A stretch of DNA of 12,224 nucleotides from Collinsella sp. (GCA_022728415.1 JAIJJM010000026.1:1-12224); one strand, 5' to 3'; shown: positions 1-6,947, numbered from the stretch's first letter. Made by a program: numbers and translations. The notes: generated by a model from the letters alone, not told the origin.

Positions 1-2
1 TT

Positions 3-2333
3 GAGCAGGCGTCCAAGGGCCCGCTGTCCAAGGCGACGCCGATGGTGCCGCCCGGAGGCGCCGGCATCGGCATGCATGTCATTCCGGTCGAGAAGGCCAT
101 CGATGCCGCGAGCACGTCGGTGCCGATTGAGCATATCGAGCACTGGCTCGACAAGTACGAGGGCAAGTATGCCGCCAGCACCTGCAGCTGCCGCGCGAGC
201 CGTCGCGTGATGGGAGAGGGCTGCGCCGACGACCCGGCCGATTGGTGCATCGCCGTGGGCGATATGGCCGACTACGTGGTCGAGACCGACCGCGGGCATT
301 ACGTGACCCGCGACGAGGTCTACGACATCTTGCGCCAGGCCGAGGACAACGGCTTTGTGCACCAGATCACCAACATTGACGGCGAGAACAAGATCTTCGC
401 CATCTGCAACTGCAACGTCAACGTGTGCTATGCCCTGCGCACCTCGCAGCTGTTCAACACGCCCAACCTGTCGCGCTCGGCCTATGTCGCCAAGGTCGAG
501 AAGGACAAGTGCGTGGCCTGCGGTCGCTGCGTTGAGGTGTGTCCGGCCGGCGCCGCCAAGCTGGGCCAGAAGCTCTGCAGCAAAAAGGCCGGCGGACAGG
601 TGCCCGAGTATCCGCGCCAGGAGCTGCCCGATGCCACCAAGTGGGACCACACCAAGTGGTCGCCCAACTACCGCAACGACAACCGCATCGAGACGCATGA
701 GTCCGGCACCGCTCCCTGCAAGACGGCCTGCCCCGCGCATGTCGCCGTTCAGGGCTATTTGAAGCTCGCGGCGCAGGGCCGCTATGACGAGGCCCTGGCA
801 CTCATTAAGCGCGAGAACCCGCTGCCCGCTATCTGCGGCCGTGTGTGCAACCGCCGCTGTGAGGATGCCTGCACCCGCGGCCGTGTGGACGCCGCCGTGG
901 CTATCGACGAGGTCAAGAAGTTCATCGCCCAGCGCGATCTGGATGCCGCGACCCGCTATGTCCCACCTGTTGTGACCCCGACGCGTGCCGGCGGCTTCGA
1001 CCAGAAGATCGCCATTATCGGTGCCGGCCCGGCCGGTCTGTCCTGCGCCTTCTATCTTGCCGAGAAGGGCTACAAGCCCGTCGTGTTCGAGAAAAACGAG
1101 CGCCCGGGCGGTATGCTCACCTACGGTATTCCCAGCTTTAAGCTGGAGAAGGACGTTGTCGAGGCCGAGGTCGAGATCATTCGCCTGATGGGTGCCGAGT
1201 TCCGCTATGGCGTGGAGGTCGGTCGCGATGTGACGCTCGACGAGCTGCGCGAGCAGGGCTTTAAGGCCTTCTACGTGGCTATCGGCTGCCAAGGCGGCCG
1301 CCTTGCCGGTATTCCGGGCGAGGATGCCGAGGACGTGACCGTGGCCGTCGACTTTTTGCGCGAGGTCAACAGCGGCAAGATCGACGCACTGCCCGGCCGC
1401 ACCATCGTGGTGGGCGGCGGCAACGTTGCCATCGATGTCGCACGCAACGCCTGCCGTCTGGGTTCCGAGCACGTTGAGATGTTCTGTCTGGAGAGCGAGG
1501 CCCAGATGCCCGCCAGCGAGGAGGAGCGTCGCGAGGCCGTTGAGGACGGCGCGCACATCAGCTGCGGCTGGGGCCCCAAGGAGGTTCACCTGGACGAGGC
1601 CGGTCGTGTGTGCGGCATCACCTTCAAGCGCTGCACGCGTGTCTTTGACGACGAGGGCCGGTTTGCGCCCGAATACGACGAGAACGATCTGCGCCGTGTC
1701 GATGCCGACCGCGTCGTCATGTCGATTGGCCAGTCCATTGTGTGGGGCGACCTGCTGGCCGGCTCCAAGGTGGAGCTTGGCCGCGGCCAGGGTGCTCTTG
1801 CCGACCCCCAGACCTACCAGACCGCCGAGCCCGACATCTTTGTGGGCGGCGATGTCTACACCGGCCCGAGCTTTGCCATCGATGCCATCGCCGCCGGTCA
1901 CGAGGCCGCCGTCTCCATCCATCGCTTTGTGCAGCCGGGATCCACGCTCACCATCGGCCGCAACCAGCGCCGCTACACCGCGCTCGACCGCGACGATGTC
2001 GTGATCGAGAGCTACGACAACGCGAGCCGCGAGGTCGCCCACGTGGACCGCGGGCGCGAGAAGACCGCGCCGTTTAGCGAGTACGTCGAGACCTTTACCG
2101 AAGAGCAGGTGCGCGCCGAGACTGCCCGCTGCCTGGGTTGCGGCGCCTCGATCGTCGACCCCAACAAGTGTATCGGCTGCGGTCTGTGCACCACCAAGTG
2201 CGCGTTCGACGCCATCCATCTGGACCGCGACCGCCCCGAGTGCTCCACGATGGTCAAATACGAGCAAAAGCTCCCCAGCCTGGGTAAGTACGCGCTTAAG
2301 CGTGCCATCAAGATTAAATTTGGCCGCAAGTAG
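3..2333 (+). CDS. Multi-[4Fe-4S] FAD/NAD(P)-dependent oxidoreductase, GltD-like (5' truncated)
   Basis: The reading frame is open at the left edge, so the N terminus is missing; 776 residues are visible. Order of parts: an N-terminal cysteine-rich domain with CSC (183-191), a further Cys in GEGC (222) and CNCNVNVC (405-428); a ferredoxin motif CVACGRCVEVCP (510-545); a GltD-type Fe-S domain with TAPCKTACPAHVAVQGY and AICGRVCNRRCEDAC; an FAD Rossmann motif GAGPAG (1020-1037); an NAD(P)H motif GGGNVAID (from 1413); the FAD-closing GGDVYTGPS segment (about 1845); and a C-terminal cluster motif CIGCGLCTTKC (2169-2201), preceded by CLGC. The family (glutamate synthase small-subunit-like flavoproteins) moves electrons between NAD(P)H, FAD and Fe-S clusters, probably in the cytoplasm. 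The natural partner and substrate cannot be told from sequence. A downstream hypA hints at hydrogen or redox metabolism. The Met at base 42 lies inside the domain and is not a credible start. Confidence 0.9.
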   Translation, partial: EQASKGPLSKATPMVPPGGAGIGMHVIPVEKAIDAASTSVPIEHIEHWLDKYEGKYAASTCSCRASRRVMGEGCADDPADWCIAVGDMADYVVETDRGHYVTRDEVYDILRQAEDNGFVHQITNIDGENKIFAICNCNVNVCYALRTSQLFNTPNLSRSAYVAKVEKDKCVACGRCVEVCPAGAAKLGQKLCSKKAGGQVPEYPRQELPDATKWDHTKWSPNYRNDNRIETHESGTAPCKTACPAHVAVQGYLKLAAQGRYDEALALIKRENPLPAICGRVCNRRCEDACTRGRVDAAVAIDEVKKFIAQRDLDAATRYVPPVVTPTRAGGFDQKIAIIGAGPAGLSCAFYLAEKGYKPVVFEKNERPGGMLTYGIPSFKLEKDVVEAEVEIIRLMGAEFRYGVEVGRDVTLDELREQGFKAFYVAIGCQGGRLAGIPGEDAEDVTVAVDFLREVNSGKIDALPGRTIVVGGGNVAIDVARNACRLGSEHVEMFCLESEAQMPASEEERREAVEDGAHISCGWGPKEVHLDEAGRVCGITFKRCTRVFDDEGRFAPEYDENDLRRVDADRVVMSIGQSIVWGDLLAGSKVELGRGQGALADPQTYQTAEPDIFVGGDVYTGPSFAIDAIAAGHEAAVSIHRFVQPGSTLTIGRNQRRYTALDRDDVVIESYDNASREVAHVDRGREKTAPFSEYVETFTEEQVRAETARCLGCGASIVDPNKCIGCGLCTTKCAFDAIHLDRDRPECSTMVKYEQKLPSLGKYALKRAIKIKFGRK

Positions 2334-2337
2334 ATAG

Positions 2338-2365
2338 GTTCCGCCGTTCTAACGAACGACGGAAC
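2338..2365 (+). terminator. Hairpin just after the oxidoreductase stop
   Basis: Twelve-nt arms GTTCCGCCGTTC and GAACGACGGAAC pair with a single C-A mismatch around the loop TAAC, four bases after the stop codon. There is no T tract behind it, so it may be a Rho-dependent or mRNA-stabilising hairpin rather than a classical intrinsic terminator. Confidence 0.4.
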
Positions 2366-2371
2366 TGCCGA

Positions 2372-2437
2372 CGCTGCGCGGCGCCCAGGTACCCCATCTT
2401 GCCCCTCAACTGCGGCGCCGCGGGCAAAAGCCCAGCG
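2372..2437 (+). promoter_or_regulatory. Predicted structured leader (three-way junction) upstream of hypA
   Basis: Three helices fit together with no unpaired base at the junction: CGCTG (2372-2376) with CAGCG (2433-2437); CGCGGCGCC (2377-2385) with GGCGCCGCG (2414-2422); and GGC-AAAA-GCC (2423-2432, with four unpaired A's at its tip). A further TTGCCCC (2399-2405) could pair with GGGGCAA (2451-2457). No known riboswitch class was recognised. In such GC-rich DNA chance pairing is common, so function is only a possibility. Confidence 0.25.
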
Positions 2438-2530
2438 GACGCCTTGTTTCGGGGCAACCTGGAGCACCTGGATCGCCGCTCGCTGACGTTTGGCTGACAT
2501 CGCATCAACCGTTGTTGAAAGGTTTCTACC

Positions 2531-2959
2531 TTGCATGAATTGGGAATCGTGTATCACATTATTCGCGATGTCGAGAACGTGGCGCGCGCCAATGGCGTGC
2601 GTCGCGTTTCGAGCGTGACGTTGCTGCTGGGCGAGGTCTCCGGCGTCGTTCCCGACTTGCTGCTCGACGCTTGGCGCTGGGCGGCAGATAAAAAGTCCAT
2701 CACGCTGGGTGCGGAGCTTATTGTGGAGCCCGTCGAGGCCGTGACGCATTGCGAGGCATGCGGCCGTGACTACGCGACGGTCGAGCACGGCAAGACTTGC
2801 CCCCATTGCGGCAGCGGCGAGACATACCTGCTGCAGGGCCAGGAGGTCATGATCAAGCAGATCGAGACCCCCGACGAGGATCCGGCAGGCGCTGCCCCCG
2901 ACGGCCCTTCTGACGCCCCCGACGCCGTCGACGCCGCCAACCCCCTCCACATCGTCTAG
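2531..2959 (+). CDS. hypA: Hydrogenase maturation nickel metallochaperone HypA
   Basis: HypA delivers Ni(II), with HypB, to the large subunit of [NiFe]-hydrogenases (and to urease in some bacteria) in the cytoplasm. The 142-residue product starts MHELGI, carrying the Met-His-Glu nickel site at its N terminus. The structural zinc site is formed by C74-x2-C77 and C90-x2-C93. The start is a TTG codon. It is chosen because only this codon places His at position 2, and because GAAAGG (2517-2522) lies 8 nt upstream. The ATG inside the sequence (2534) is out of frame. The core ends near residue 112. An extra acidic, Pro/Ala/Asp-rich tail of about 30 residues makes it longer than the roughly 115-residue family norm. 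No hypB or hydrogenase genes are in view. Its only same-strand neighbour is the Fe-S flavoprotein upstream, about 200 bp away. Confidence 0.93.
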   Translation: MHELGIVYHIIRDVENVARANGVRRVSSVTLLLGEVSGVVPDLLLDAWRWAADKKSITLGAELIVEPVEAVTHCEACGRDYATVEHGKTCPHCGSGETYLLQGQEVMIKQIETPDEDPAGAAPDGPSDAPDAVDAANPLHIV

Positions 2960-2963
2960 CCCC

Positions 2964-3019
2964 TAGTCGTTGGGGACGCTCTTACATGACTAGTCAATCA
3001 AGAACGTCCCCAACGACTA
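2964..3019. repeat. Long inverted repeat (REP/terminator-like) after hypA
   Basis: Fifteen perfectly paired bases, TAGTCGTTGGGGACG (2964-2978) with its complement at 3005-3019, then a mismatch and four more pairs (2980-2983 with 3000-3003). The 16-nt loop itself contains the perfect palindrome TGACTAGTCA (2987-2996). It begins five bases after the hypA stop. There is no T tract on the plus strand. It could act as a hypA terminator or mRNA-end stabiliser, or be a dispersed intergenic palindrome. Confidence 0.7.
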
Positions 3020-3060
3020 CTTGCGCTAGAACATAAGCTACGAAAATGTCAAGTCATGTC

Positions 3061-3074
3061 TGTTTAAACAAAAT
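3061..3074. promoter_or_regulatory. Candidate operator, distal copy (TGTTTAAACAAAAT)
   Basis: Perfect 10-bp palindrome TGTTTAAACA followed by AAAT. An identical 14-mer lies 162 bp downstream, nearer the PTS genes. The symmetry and duplication suggest a dimeric regulator, perhaps with DNA looping. The protein is unknown. Confidence 0.4.
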
Positions 3075-3222
3075 GGCGGCAGCATAAGCGTATGGCACTT
3101 GCTTAAAATGGTAATTAATGAACAGCCTGCTTGTATCTGCAAAATACGTGGCTTGATGAACGATGCCTTGGTTGGTAATGAGTCAAGAAGCAGCAACGTA
3201 ATCAACTTGTAACAAAGATAGA

Positions 3223-3236
3223 TGTTTAAACAAAAT
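3223..3236. promoter_or_regulatory. Candidate operator, proximal copy (TGTTTAAACAAAAT)
   Basis: Second identical copy of the 14-mer. It ends about 23 bp upstream of the TATAAT at 3260, so it abuts or overlaps the expected -35 region. That position would suit either an activator at a weak -35 or a repressor. Confidence 0.45.
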
Positions 3237-3265
3237 ATTCAGCCATTTGCAATTTCTTCTATAAT
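3236..3265 (+). promoter_or_regulatory. Candidate promoter of the mannose-PTS operon
   Basis: An exact -10 consensus TATAAT is at 3260-3265. The best -35 matches at 16-18 bp spacing, TATTCA (3236) or TTCAGC (3238), are poor. A start near 3272 would give a leader of about 60 nt before the EIIAB gene. TATACT at 3283-3288 is an alternative -10 without a good -35. Confidence 0.35.
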
Positions 3266-3335
3266 TTCACGGTGCTTGCAGGTATACTCCTTTCATGTCG
3301 TGTAGGAATTACGTAGACAAAAAGGAGGTTATGTG

Positions 3336-4325
3336 ATGGTAAGTATTGTTCTTGCTAGCCACGGGGACTTGGCTGCTGGAATCAAGCAGACGGGCTCGAT
3401 GGTCTTTGGCGATCAGCCGTCTGTAGCCGTGGTCTCGCTCGAGCCGAGCATGGGCCCCGACGACTTCCGTGCCAAGGTCGAGGAAGCAATCGCTTCCTTC
3501 GAGGACCAGGAGCAGGTGCTCTTCCTCGTTGATCTGTGGGGCGGCACGCCGTTCAACCAGATCAGCGGGCTCATCGAGGGCCACGATTCCTGGGCTATCG
3601 TCACCGGTGTCAACCTGCCTATGCTCATCGAGGCATATTCGCAGCGCTTTGATGCAAAGAACACTGCACATGCGATCGCAAAACATCTTGTGACTGAGGC
3701 TAAGGCTGGCGTGCGCGTCAAGCCCGAGTCTCTGGAGCCCGAGGAGAAGAAGCCGGCTGCGGCCGCCGCTGCTCCTGCAGGCGCCATCCCTCCGGGAACG
3801 GTCATCGGCGACGGGCACATCAAGATTGCCCACGTCCGTATCGACACCCGTCTGCTGCATGGCCAGGTGGCCACCACGTGGACCAAGCAGATCAACCCCA
3901 ACCGCATCATCATGGTCTCCGACGGCGTTGCTCACGTCGAGCTCCGCAAGACCATGATCGAGCAGGCTGCCCCTCCGGGAGTCCATGCCAACGTCGTGCC
4001 CATCAAGAAGATGGCCGAGGTCGTCAAGGATACGCGCTTTGGTGACACCAAGGCGCTGCTGCTCTTTGAGAACCCGCAGGATCTGCTCAAGGCCATCGAG
4101 GCCGGCGTCGACATCAAGGAAGTCAACATCGGTTCCATGGCTCACTCCAAGGGCAAGGTTGTCGTCACCAACGCCGTCGCCATGGGCGATGACGACGTTA
4201 AGACCCTCGAGGCCCTCAAGGCCAAGGGCGTCAAGTTCGAGGTCCGCAAGGTTCCTTCGGATTCCTCCGGGGATCTCGACGCCATGTTGAAGAAAGCTAA
4301 GGCCGAACTGGCCGCTCAAGCATAG
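3336..4325 (+). CDS. manX: PTS mannose-family transporter, EIIAB component
   Basis: This cytoplasmic phosphotransfer protein takes phosphate from HPr and passes it via IIA and IIB to a sugar entering through IIC/IID. The IIA domain (about residues 1-128) has the active-site motif LASHG, giving His9, plus FLVDLWGGTPFN and GVNLPMLIE. An Ala/Pro/Lys-rich hinge follows (about 132-155). The IIB domain (about 160-329) has IDTRLLHGQV, giving His175, and AMGDDDVKTLEALKAKGVK. Length and layout match E. coli ManX. The start chosen is ATG 3336, seven bases after AAAGGAGG (3321-3328); GTG 3333 is also possible but close to the site, and ATG 3331 is followed at once by TGA. It is the first gene of a four-gene cluster. 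The sugar may be mannose, glucose or an amino sugar; this family is not easily split by sequence. Confidence 0.93.
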   Translation: MVSIVLASHGDLAAGIKQTGSMVFGDQPSVAVVSLEPSMGPDDFRAKVEEAIASFEDQEQVLFLVDLWGGTPFNQISGLIEGHDSWAIVTGVNLPMLIEAYSQRFDAKNTAHAIAKHLVTEAKAGVRVKPESLEPEEKKPAAAAAAPAGAIPPGTVIGDGHIKIAHVRIDTRLLHGQVATTWTKQINPNRIIMVSDGVAHVELRKTMIEQAAPPGVHANVVPIKKMAEVVKDTRFGDTKALLLFENPQDLLKAIEAGVDIKEVNIGSMAHSKGKVVVTNAVAMGDDDVKTLEALKAKGVKFEVRKVPSDSSGDLDAMLKKAKAELAAQA

Positions 4326-4343
4326 TAAAGGAGGGTCCGATAC

Positions 4344-5162
4344 ATGTCTGCAATCACTATTCTGCTTGTTGCGATTGTCGCGTTGTTTGCCGGTATGGAA
4401 GGCATTCTGGATCAGTTCCAGTTCCATCAGCCGCTCGTGGCGTGCACGCTTATCGGTCTCGTAACCGGTCACCTTCAGGAGGGCATCCTCCTGGGCGGTT
4501 CGCTCCAGATGATGGCCCTTGGCTGGGCTAATGTCGGCGCCGCCGTCGCTCCTGATGCCGCTCTGGCCTCGGTCGCTTCTTCGATCATCATGGTGCTCGC
4601 CCTCAACGGCGGCGCCACCGATTCGGCCAAGGCCGTTACCGCCGCCATCGCCGTCGCCGTCCCGCTGTCGGTCGCCGGCCTGTTCCTGACCATGATCTGC
4701 CGTACCCTGGCTACCGCTATCGCTCACGCCATGGATGGTTGCGCCGAGAAGGGCGACTTCTCCGGCATCGAGCGCTGGCAGTATGCCGCCATCCTCATGC
4801 AGGGCCTTCGTATCGCCATTCCGGCAGTACTTCTGTGCGTCATCCCGGCCGAGGCAGTTACCAACGCGCTTAACGCTATGCCCGACTGGCTGTCCGGCGG
4901 CATGGCTGTCGGCGGCGGCATGGTCGCTTCCGTCGGTTACGCCATGGTCATCAACATGATGGCCACCAAGGAGACCTGGCCGTTCTTCATCCTCGGCTTT
5001 GTCCTTGCTGCCATCCCTCAGCTCACGCTGATCGCCCTTGGCCTCATCGGCATCTCCCTTGCCCTCATCTACCTTGGCCTTAAGGATCTGGCCAAGCAGG
5101 GTGGCGGCATGGGCGGTGGCTCCGGTGACCCGCTCGGCGACATTCTGAACGATTACGAGTAG
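4344..5162 (+). CDS. manY: PTS mannose-family transporter, EIIC component
   Basis: A 272-residue polytopic membrane protein that, with EIID, forms the sugar channel of the mannose-type PTS. Family hallmarks are GMEGILDQFQFHQPLVACTL near the N terminus, then GHLQEGILLGGSLQMMALGW and NVGAAVAPDAALAS. Several hydrophobic spans follow, including the GGGMVASVGYAMVINMM segment. The C-terminal tail is short, hydrophilic and Gly-rich. The start ATG is preceded by AAAGGAGGG (4327-4335). The gene follows manX by 18 bp. Its stop codon TAG is built into the AGGAGGGG ribosome binding site of the next gene, so translation of IIC and IID is probably coupled. Length agrees with E. coli ManY (266 residues). 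Confidence 0.94.
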   Translation: MSAITILLVAIVALFAGMEGILDQFQFHQPLVACTLIGLVTGHLQEGILLGGSLQMMALGWANVGAAVAPDAALASVASSIIMVLALNGGATDSAKAVTAAIAVAVPLSVAGLFLTMICRTLATAIAHAMDGCAEKGDFSGIERWQYAAILMQGLRIAIPAVLLCVIPAEAVTNALNAMPDWLSGGMAVGGGMVASVGYAMVINMMATKETWPFFILGFVLAAIPQLTLIALGLIGISLALIYLGLKDLAKQGGGMGGGSGDPLGDILNDYE

Positions 5163-5178
5163 GAGGGGAGTGATACAT

Positions 5179-6099
5179 ATGGCAGAGAACAAGATTCAGC
5201 TCACCAAGGCTGACCGCAAGAAGGTTTGCTTCCGTCATCAGTTCCTTCAGGGCTCGTGGAACTACGAGCGCATGCAGAATGGCGGCTGGTGCTTCGCAAT
5301 GATCCCTGCGATCAAGAAGCTCTACACCAGCAAGGATGACCAGATTGCCGCTCTTAAGCGCCACCTGGAGTTCTATAACACCCATCCTTATGTTTCCGCC
5401 CCCGTCATTGGCGTTACCCTCGCCCTCGAGGAGGAGCGCGCCAACGGTGCTCCGATCGACGACGTCGCCATCCAGGGCGTCAAGGTCGGTATGATGGGCC
5501 CGCTCGCCGGCGTCGGCGACCCCGCATTCTGGTTCACCCTTCGCCCGATCCTGGGCGCTCTGGGCGCTTCCCTGGCCCTGTCCGGCAGCATCGCCGGTCC
5601 GTTGCTGTTCTTCTTCGCGTGGAACATCATCCGTTACGCCTTCCTGTGGTACTCGCAGGAGTTTGGCTACAAGGTCGGTTCCTCCATCGCCAAGGACCTC
5701 TCCGGCGGTCTGATGGGCAAGGTCACCGAGGGTGCTTCCATCCTGGGTATGTTCATCATCGGCGCCCTGGTCGAGCGTTGGGTGTCCATCTCCTTCACCC
5801 CGGTCGTCTCCAAGGTCACGCAGTCTGCTGGCGCCTTTATCGACTGGGCTAGCCTGCCCTCCGGTTCCAAGGGTATCAAGGAAGCACTGACGATGTATAA
5901 CTCCATCGGTGCTACCGCCCTTGACCAGGTGAAGGTCACCACGCTTCAGGCTAACCTCGATCAGCTCATCCCCGGTCTTGCCGCCGTATGCCTGACCCTT
6001 TTTGTCTGCAAGCTCCTCAAGAAGAAGGTCAGCCCGATCGTCATCATCCTGGCTCTCTTCGCCGTGGGTATCATCGGTCGCGTCTGCGGCTTCATGTAA
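5179..6099 (+). CDS. manZ: PTS mannose-family transporter, EIID component
   Basis: A 306-residue membrane partner of EIIC, unique to the mannose PTS family. It shows the family segments FLQGSWNYERMQNGGWCFAM, RHLEFYNTHPYVSAPVIGVT, LEEERANGAPIDD, KVGMMGPLAGVGDPAFW and TEGASILGMFIIGALVERW. The C-terminal hydrophobic hairpin ends at the stop. ATG 5179 is taken as start because AGGAGGGG (5161-5168) is ten bases upstream; the in-frame GTG at 5170 would lie directly against that site. It is the last of the three transporter genes. In other bacteria IIC and IID of this family also serve as receptors for class II bacteriocins. Nothing in the sequence looks broken. Confidence 0.94.
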   Translation: MAENKIQLTKADRKKVCFRHQFLQGSWNYERMQNGGWCFAMIPAIKKLYTSKDDQIAALKRHLEFYNTHPYVSAPVIGVTLALEEERANGAPIDDVAIQGVKVGMMGPLAGVGDPAFWFTLRPILGALGASLALSGSIAGPLLFFFAWNIIRYAFLWYSQEFGYKVGSSIAKDLSGGLMGKVTEGASILGMFIIGALVERWVSISFTPVVSKVTQSAGAFIDWASLPSGSKGIKEALTMYNSIGATALDQVKVTTLQANLDQLIPGLAAVCLTLFVCKLLKKKVSPIVIILALFAVGIIGRVCGFM

Positions 6100-6149
6100 G
6101 CGCACTTCGGCTTAAGACCGAGAGTTGCTAGGCAAGGGCTTTTGAGCCA

Positions 6150-6179
6150 TTGAAACGGACCGCACCCGGTGGGTACACT
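6150..6179 (+). promoter_or_regulatory. Possible internal promoter for the DUF956 gene
   Basis: TTGAAA (6150-6155) and TACACT (6174-6179) are separated by 18 bp. The arms of a perfect 9-bp inverted repeat lie in the spacer and just after the -10, so the repeat could be an operator if this promoter is real. This is an alternative to reading the repeat as a terminator. Confidence 0.3.
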
Positions 6180-6200
6180 GGATGCGGTCCGATTGTTTTA
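6156..6200 (+). terminator. Hairpin with T-rich tail between EIID and DUF956 genes
   Basis: CGGACCGCA (6156-6164) pairs perfectly with TGCGGTCCG (6183-6191). A small ACCC/GGGT helix can form inside the loop, and ATTGTTTTA follows. This fits a leaky intrinsic terminator that would lower expression of the DUF956 gene relative to the transporter genes. Its ribosome binding site GGAGG starts four bases after the T-rich stretch. Confidence 0.55.
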
Positions 6201-6219
6201 TCTGGAGGGCGAGGCGCGC

Positions 6220-6618
6220 ATGGCGCAATCTCAGAACAGCAAGGTCGATCTGGCAACGCCGGCAACCTGCCTGATGGGGCTTACCAGTCACGGTAACGTA
6301 ATGGTGGGCAATAAGGCGTTTGAGTACTATAACGAGCGCAATCCCGAGGACTTTATTCAGATCCCGTGGGATGAGGTCGACTATGTCGCCGCCGAGGTTT
6401 TGCGCGGCACCAAGAAGATTACGCGTTTTGCCATCTTTACTAAGGATAACGGCCACTTTACGTTTTCGACGCGTGATGACAAAGAGACGCTGCGCGCGGT
6501 CCGCAAGTACGTCGACGAGGACAAGCTCGTGCGCTCGCCCGACTTCATTGATGTAACAACCAAGGGTGCCAAGAGCATCCCCTCCCTCATCAAAGGCCTC
6601 TTCCACAAAGGCGACTAG
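6220..6618 (+). CDS. DUF956 family protein, mannose-PTS accessory
   Basis: A 132-residue soluble protein of the DUF956 family, found next to mannose-family PTS genes and called ManO in some lactic acid bacteria. Its molecular role is not settled; a regulatory role in PTS expression has been proposed. Visible features are TCLMGLTSHGNVMVGNKAFEYYN, then IQIPWDEVDYV, and a basic KGAKSIPSLIKGLF C terminus; the fold looks mainly beta and PH-like. No transmembrane segment is seen. ATG 6220 is chosen because GGAGG (6204-6208) precedes it by 11 bases; a longer in-frame form from GTG 6169 would start inside the upstream hairpin. It follows manZ by 120 bp on the same strand, with a hairpin between them. 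Confidence 0.85.
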   Translation: MAQSQNSKVDLATPATCLMGLTSHGNVMVGNKAFEYYNERNPEDFIQIPWDEVDYVAAEVLRGTKKITRFAIFTKDNGHFTFSTRDDKETLRAVRKYVDEDKLVRSPDFIDVTTKGAKSIPSLIKGLFHKGD

Positions 6619-6626
6619 CTCCTCAT

Positions 6627-6701
6627 AAGTTGCGGTGAAATAGTTCCTAAATTCGACTTTAGATGCTTCTGGCAGGAACTATTCCACCGCAACTTCGTTT
6701 T
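6627..6701 (+). terminator. 22-nt-arm hairpin terminating the PTS operon
   Basis: Arms at 6627-6648 and 6674-6695 pair over 22 positions with one A-C mismatch (6638/6684), around a 25-nt loop. CGTTTT follows. The left arm begins nine bases after the DUF956 stop. The long stem and short T run fit an intrinsic terminator. The same right-arm sequence recurs at 6950-6968, so it also behaves as a repeat. Confidence 0.6.
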
Positions 6702-6739
6702 GATCCGTCGCTTAGAAGCTGCGTTTTGGCCTTTTCCTC

Positions 6740-6792
6740 AGACTGGGATGAAGCTCCCCGTTGGACTCGATTGGGAAAATCCATCCCAGTCT
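6740..6792. repeat. Inverted repeat AGACTGGGATG / CATCCCAGTCT
   Basis: Perfect 11-bp arms at 6740-6750 and 6782-6792 with a 31-nt spacer. It is part of the palindrome-rich block between the DUF956 gene and the tRNA. Confidence 0.65.
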
Positions 6793-6805
6793 AAGCACCG
6801 ATTTC

Positions 6806-6947
6806 GGGATGTAGTTTCCGGAACGCGCACGTCTGGGAAACCGTGTCCCGTTTCGAGCGGAAATTCCGGGACACAGTTTCCCAGCGAGGTCCCATGAGGA
6901 AAGTCTGACCCAGAATTCACCTGGATAGTGGGATGTGCTTTCCGGAA
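6806..6947. repeat. Direct repeat pair containing TTCCGGAA
   Basis: An 18-nt unit beginning GGGATGT and ending TTTCCGGAA occurs at 6806-6823 and 6930-6947 with 16 of 18 bases identical. Each copy contains the palindrome TTCCGGAA. The pair flanks the large hairpin at 6833-6884. Confidence 0.55.
6833..6884. repeat. 18-nt-arm inverted repeat (CTGGGAAAC...)
   Basis: Arms at 6833-6850 and 6867-6884 pair at 17 of 18 positions, with a C-A mismatch at 6842/6875. The 16-nt loop can form a further TTTC/GAAA helix. There is no T tract next to it and no adjacent gene. Its function is unknown. Confidence 0.7.

Larger units (their letters stand above)
3020..3332 (+). other. AT-rich intergenic control region of the PTS operon
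   Basis: No credible gene is seen on either strand. This stretch is clearly richer in A+T than the flanking genes. It contains two copies of a palindromic 14-mer, a consensus -10 hexamer and a second TATACT (3283-3288), and ends with the AAAGGAGG ribosome binding site (3321-3328) of the EIIAB gene. It is the natural place for promoter and operator sites. Confidence 0.6.

Noticed and set aside
2366..2530. Known riboswitch (Moco, cobalamin or NiCo) before hypA
   Set aside because: A GGGGCAACC string and several helices were considered, but the conserved cores of these classes are not present as far as I can see.
2012..2950. Minus-strand open frame of 312 codons opposite the oxidoreductase end and hypA
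   Set aside because: It is antisense to two well-supported genes and has no recognisable domain or ribosome binding site.
3331..3336. ATG at 3331 as the EIIAB start
   Set aside because: The next codon is TGA in that frame; the real start is ATG 3336 or GTG 3333.
3309..5192. Long minus-strand open frame (627 codons) opposite the PTS genes
   Set aside because: It lies antisense to manX and manY, which match known families along their whole length; its product is Asp/Gly/His-rich low-complexity, typical of GC-rich antisense frames.
5080..6105. Minus-strand open frame of 341 codons opposite manZ
   Set aside because: It is a shadow of the EIID gene, with no family resemblance.
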